DNA from: Candidatus Schekmanbacteria bacterium | GTDB taxonomy: Bacteria; CSSED10-310; JACPHN01 | Direction: 5' to 3' | NCBI GenBank assembly: GCA_016188575.1 | Contig: JACPHN010000220.1 | Span: forward strand, 1-7,313 | DNA length: 7,313 nt | In this document: piece after piece, positions 5,816-7,313 of the stretch | Numbering within the stretch: position 1 is the stretch's first letter | Layout of the letters: the number at the start of each line of letters is the position of its first letter | Made by a program: the position numbers and the translations under genes | The notes under the pieces: model-generated | Seen by the model: the letters and a program-made list of their open reading frames with translations, nothing else | Databases searched by the model: none | Told to the model about the DNA's origin: nothing

Positions 5816-6388
5816 TCAGGCGAAGAGCTCCTCGAGCGGTAGCTCCAGGCCGGAGAATTCGCCTGGTCGGAGAACCTCGGGACTTCGTGTCTCTTCTCCG
5901 AGCCGGTAGCGGTCTCCATCGAGCCAGTAGAGGGAAACCTGATCGATGTCCGGGTCCACGAGCCAGTAGCTCGGCACCTGGAATCGCGCATAGAGGGCCG
6001 ACTTCGTGAGGATATCCCGCCGCCTCGTCGTCGGTGACAAGATCTCGATCACGAGATCTGGCGACCCCTGGATGAATCGTTCGGCGATGATCCCCGTCCG
6101 GTCCGCACGGATGAAGACGAGGTCCGGCTGGACGATGTCCGTGTCGCTGAGCACGACGTCGACCGGCGCGAACAGGAGCCGCCCCAGACGGTGCGTCCGG
6201 ACACGCTCGCCGAGCAGAAGATGGAAGTTCGCCGCGACAATCTGGTGTCTTGACGTCGGGGCCGGTGTCACGTTGAGCTCTCCATCGATGATCTCGTAGC
6301 GCTTCCCGTCGTCGGGGAGCTCGAGGTATTCCGCGTAGGTGAGCCTGATCTTCTCGGGCGGGATTCGCGAAAGCGGTGCCGAGGACAT
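5816..6388 (-). CDS. Uma2-family PD-(D/E)XK protein
   Basis: A complete 190-residue protein of the Uma2 family (formerly DUF820), which has a restriction-endonuclease-like fold. Diagnostic parts in order are LTYAEYLELPDDGKRYEIIDGEL (16-38), QPDLVFI (87-93) with the likely metal ligand Asp89, SPDLVIEILSPTTRRRD (109-125) with Glu115, then Lys129, and YWLVDPDID (141-149). These are the usual positions of the PD-(D/E)XK core. The family is abundant in cyanobacteria and scattered in other bacteria, often in many copies, and its role is poorly known. I chose ATG 6388 because GGAGG (complement of 6396-6400) lies 7 bases before it and a good promoter sits just upstream. The in-frame start at 6424 would lie inside that promoter. 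It reads as a single gene 165 bases ahead of the split helix-turn-helix gene on the same strand. Confidence 0.9.
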   Translation of the reverse strand: MSSAPLSRIPPEKIRLTYAEYLELPDDGKRYEIIDGELNVTPAPTSRHQIVAANFHLLLGERVRTHRLGRLLFAPVDVVLSDTDIVQPDLVFIRADRTGIIAERFIQGSPDLVIEILSPTTRRRDILTKSALYARFQVPSYWLVDPDIDQVSLYWLDGDRYRLGEETRSPEVLRPGEFSGLELPLEELFA

Positions 6389-6416
6389 GCTGACGCCTCC
6401 GGTCTCCTGTGGGCCC

Positions 6417-6447
6417 ATTATCACCGCCTGAAGCGGGTTGCTGTCAA
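6417..6447 (-). promoter_or_regulatory. sigma-70-type promoter of the Uma2 gene
   Basis: On the minus strand a perfect TTGACA (6447-6442) is followed after 19 bases by GATAAT (6422-6417), 5 of 6 matches to the -10 consensus. The spacing is slightly long. Transcription would begin near 6410, giving a leader of about 20 bases carrying the GGAGG site of the 6388 start. Confidence 0.55.
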
Positions 6448-6511
6448 ATGATCCCGAAGCCCACCAAGCAAAAATCCTGCCAGCAACTGAAAATCCGCAT
6501 CAGGCGCGCGA

Positions 6512-6594
6512 TGCCGGGAGCGGGACTCGAACCCGCATGGGCCTTCGCCCGGGGGATTTTAAGTCCCCTGCGTCTGCCATTTCGCCACCCCGGC
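6512..6594 (-). tRNA. tRNA-Leu, anticodon UAA
   Basis: A complete class II tRNA of 83 bases. The acceptor arms GCCGGGG (6594-6588) and TCCCGGC pair throughout, with one G-T. The D arm has GCG/CGC. The anticodon arm is GGGGA-CTTAAAA-TCCCC with anticodon TAA at 6561-6559. The long variable arm, GGGC-GAAG-GCCC, is diagnostic for Leu/Ser. The T arm is GCGGG-TTCGAGT-CCCGC. The discriminator is A, as in leucine tRNAs. The CCA end is not encoded (the bases after A are TCG), so it must be added enzymatically. Confidence 0.96.
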
Positions 6595-6602
6595 TGCGCG
6601 GT

Positions 6603-6608
6603 ACGATA
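6603..6608 (-). promoter_or_regulatory. possible -10 element of the tRNA gene
   Basis: TATCGT lies 8 bases upstream of the mature tRNA 5' end and is followed by the GC-rich CCGCGC, the kind of discriminator seen at stringently controlled stable-RNA promoters. I find no good -35 at the right distance. Confidence 0.3.
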
Positions 6609-6761
6609 GCATGATCATCCGTTTTTTGCTGGTCACGCGGGGGCGCCGAAGGACACGTTTGGACACCAGGGTGGGCAGCCATAGGGGCAAACGAATACGC
6701 CTGCGAACCCACTCCGCAGCGCGTTGGTGCACGGTCGTGCCGGCCAGCTCGCCTGCAGCAT

Positions 6762-6977
6762 GCGGCTCAAGGACGAAGCGGCCTGGGTCGCGATCTACCG
6801 AAGCGTCTTCCCCGAGCTCGTCGCCGGGGTGCGCATCGACGCCGACTGCGCCGGGTATCGGCAGGCCGTGGACCGCATGCTGCTAAACGCGATGCTGGGG
6901 GTAGTCCGGCACTGGAGCTCGCGCCCGCGCCTAGTCGCCTCTACGTCTTTCCCGCCTACGTGCGGGCATCGCCGCAT
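6762..6977 (+). pseudogene. fragment of a hypothetical nuclease-like protein
   Basis: From ATG 6762 the frame reads KDEAAWVAIYRSVFPELV, then VRIDADCAGYRQAVDRMLL, up to about 6885. This resembles the start of phage- and plasmid-type hypothetical proteins with a Y-R-x-x-F-P-x-L opening and a VDR motif, for which I suspect a PD-(D/E)XK-like fold. The expected continuation with an acidic D-E-K motif is absent. Instead the frame becomes unlike protein, while a shifted phase reads SRLYVFPAYVRASPHPYH (6933-6986). I infer an internally deleted, frameshifted remnant. The assignment is from memory and weak. From 6600 to 6723, left of this remnant, I see only the tRNA upstream region. Confidence 0.35.
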
Positions 6978-6984
6978 CCGTACC

Positions 6985-7313
6985 ATGTCCCGCGTTGCCG
7001 ACTTTCGCCTCCGCGACGTCGAAAGCGCAGCGGTGCTGTCGCCGCTCATGCGCATCGACATCGTCGAGCTGCCGAAATAGGACAAGCCGGCCGTGGCGGC
7101 GGCGAGCCTCGAGGAGATGTGGATATCCTTTCTGAAGGAGGGCATCGAGATGAGCACGGAGGTGTTGGAGAAATGGGCGACGCCGGAGCTGGCGAAAGCC
7201 CGCGCGGAGCTGGAGCGGCTGGCGGCGAGCCCGGAGCTGCGCCGGCAGTACGAGGGCCGCATCGACTGGCTCCGGGACTACATCACCGACATGGAGGGCT
7301 CGTTCGAGGACGG
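6985..7313 (+). pseudogene. Rpn / PD-(D/E)XK transposase-type protein, C-terminal remnant with internal stop
   Basis: The frame reads VADFRLRDVESAAVLSPLMR, then IDIVELPK, a TAG at 7078-7080, and continues in the same phase with DKPAVAAASLEEMWISFLKE and a long charged helical tail (about 7105-7313) that leaves the window. FRLRDVE, the (H/I)-x-(V/L)-ELPK motif, a W-x-x-F-L-K segment and a Glu/Arg-rich tail are typical of the C-terminal half of the Rpn (PDDEXK_2) recombination-promoting nuclease/putative transposase family. The catalytic N-terminal half is missing: upstream there is unrelated sequence in a shifted phase. The truncation and in-frame stop make it a pseudogene. It could be rescued only by readthrough or an internal start after 7080, for which the ATG at 7117 has no clear ribosome site. 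Confidence 0.7.

Noticed and set aside
6424-6424. Upstream in-frame ATG as the start of the Uma2 gene
   Set aside because: It lies within the predicted -10/-35 region and has no ribosome site; 6388 has GGAGG at good spacing.
7105-7113. CCTCGAGG similarity to the predicted omegaRNA guide, considered as a target
   Set aside because: Only about 8 bases match, too short to mean anything in GC-rich DNA.

Overview
This window is GC-rich DNA, most likely from a proteobacterium and perhaps a gammaproteobacterium. That rests on the codon usage, a long-arm tRNA-Leu, a three-domain Ada protein and a C-terminal sorting tail of exosortase type; the sequence does not fix the taxon. It looks like accessory chromosome, with sound genes separated by remnants of mobile or nuclease genes.

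Left end (1-590). The most striking item is the 5' end of an iscB gene on the minus strand, cut by the window edge. About 325 bases of structured, non-coding sequence precede it and have the layout of a HEARO / omegaRNA. IscB is the RNA-guided HNH/RuvC nuclease related to the ancestor of Cas9. The omegaRNA scaffold appears to begin near 572, so its guide would be read from the flanking DNA at about 573-588.

Middle (922-4749, plus strand). A secreted beta-propeller-type protein with twelve Asp-box (BNR) repeats carries a signal peptide and a C-terminal hydrophobic/arginine tail. A gene-poor stretch follows (2815-3714). It holds a possible scrap of an IS200/IS605 TnpA, a cluster of four strong hairpins and an unrecognised minus-strand reading frame. 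One hairpin shares 19 identical bases with the omegaRNA. Next comes ada, the methyl-DNA repair and adaptive-response regulator, with an intact zinc site and active-site cysteine.

Right part (4750-7313). On the minus strand lie a helix-turn-helix gene that seems split by a frameshift (5651 down to about 5160), a Uma2-family PD-(D/E)XK protein with its own good promoter, and tRNA-Leu(UAA). To the right, on the plus strand, are decayed pieces of two nuclease-like genes. The last is an Rpn / PD-(D/E)XK transposase-type fragment with an in-frame TAG, running off the window.

There is no long operon. The genes are mostly single units. The common thread is nuclease and mobile-element content (IscB, Uma2, Rpn-like, TnpA-like) around ordinary genes (ada, tRNA-Leu, the BNR protein).
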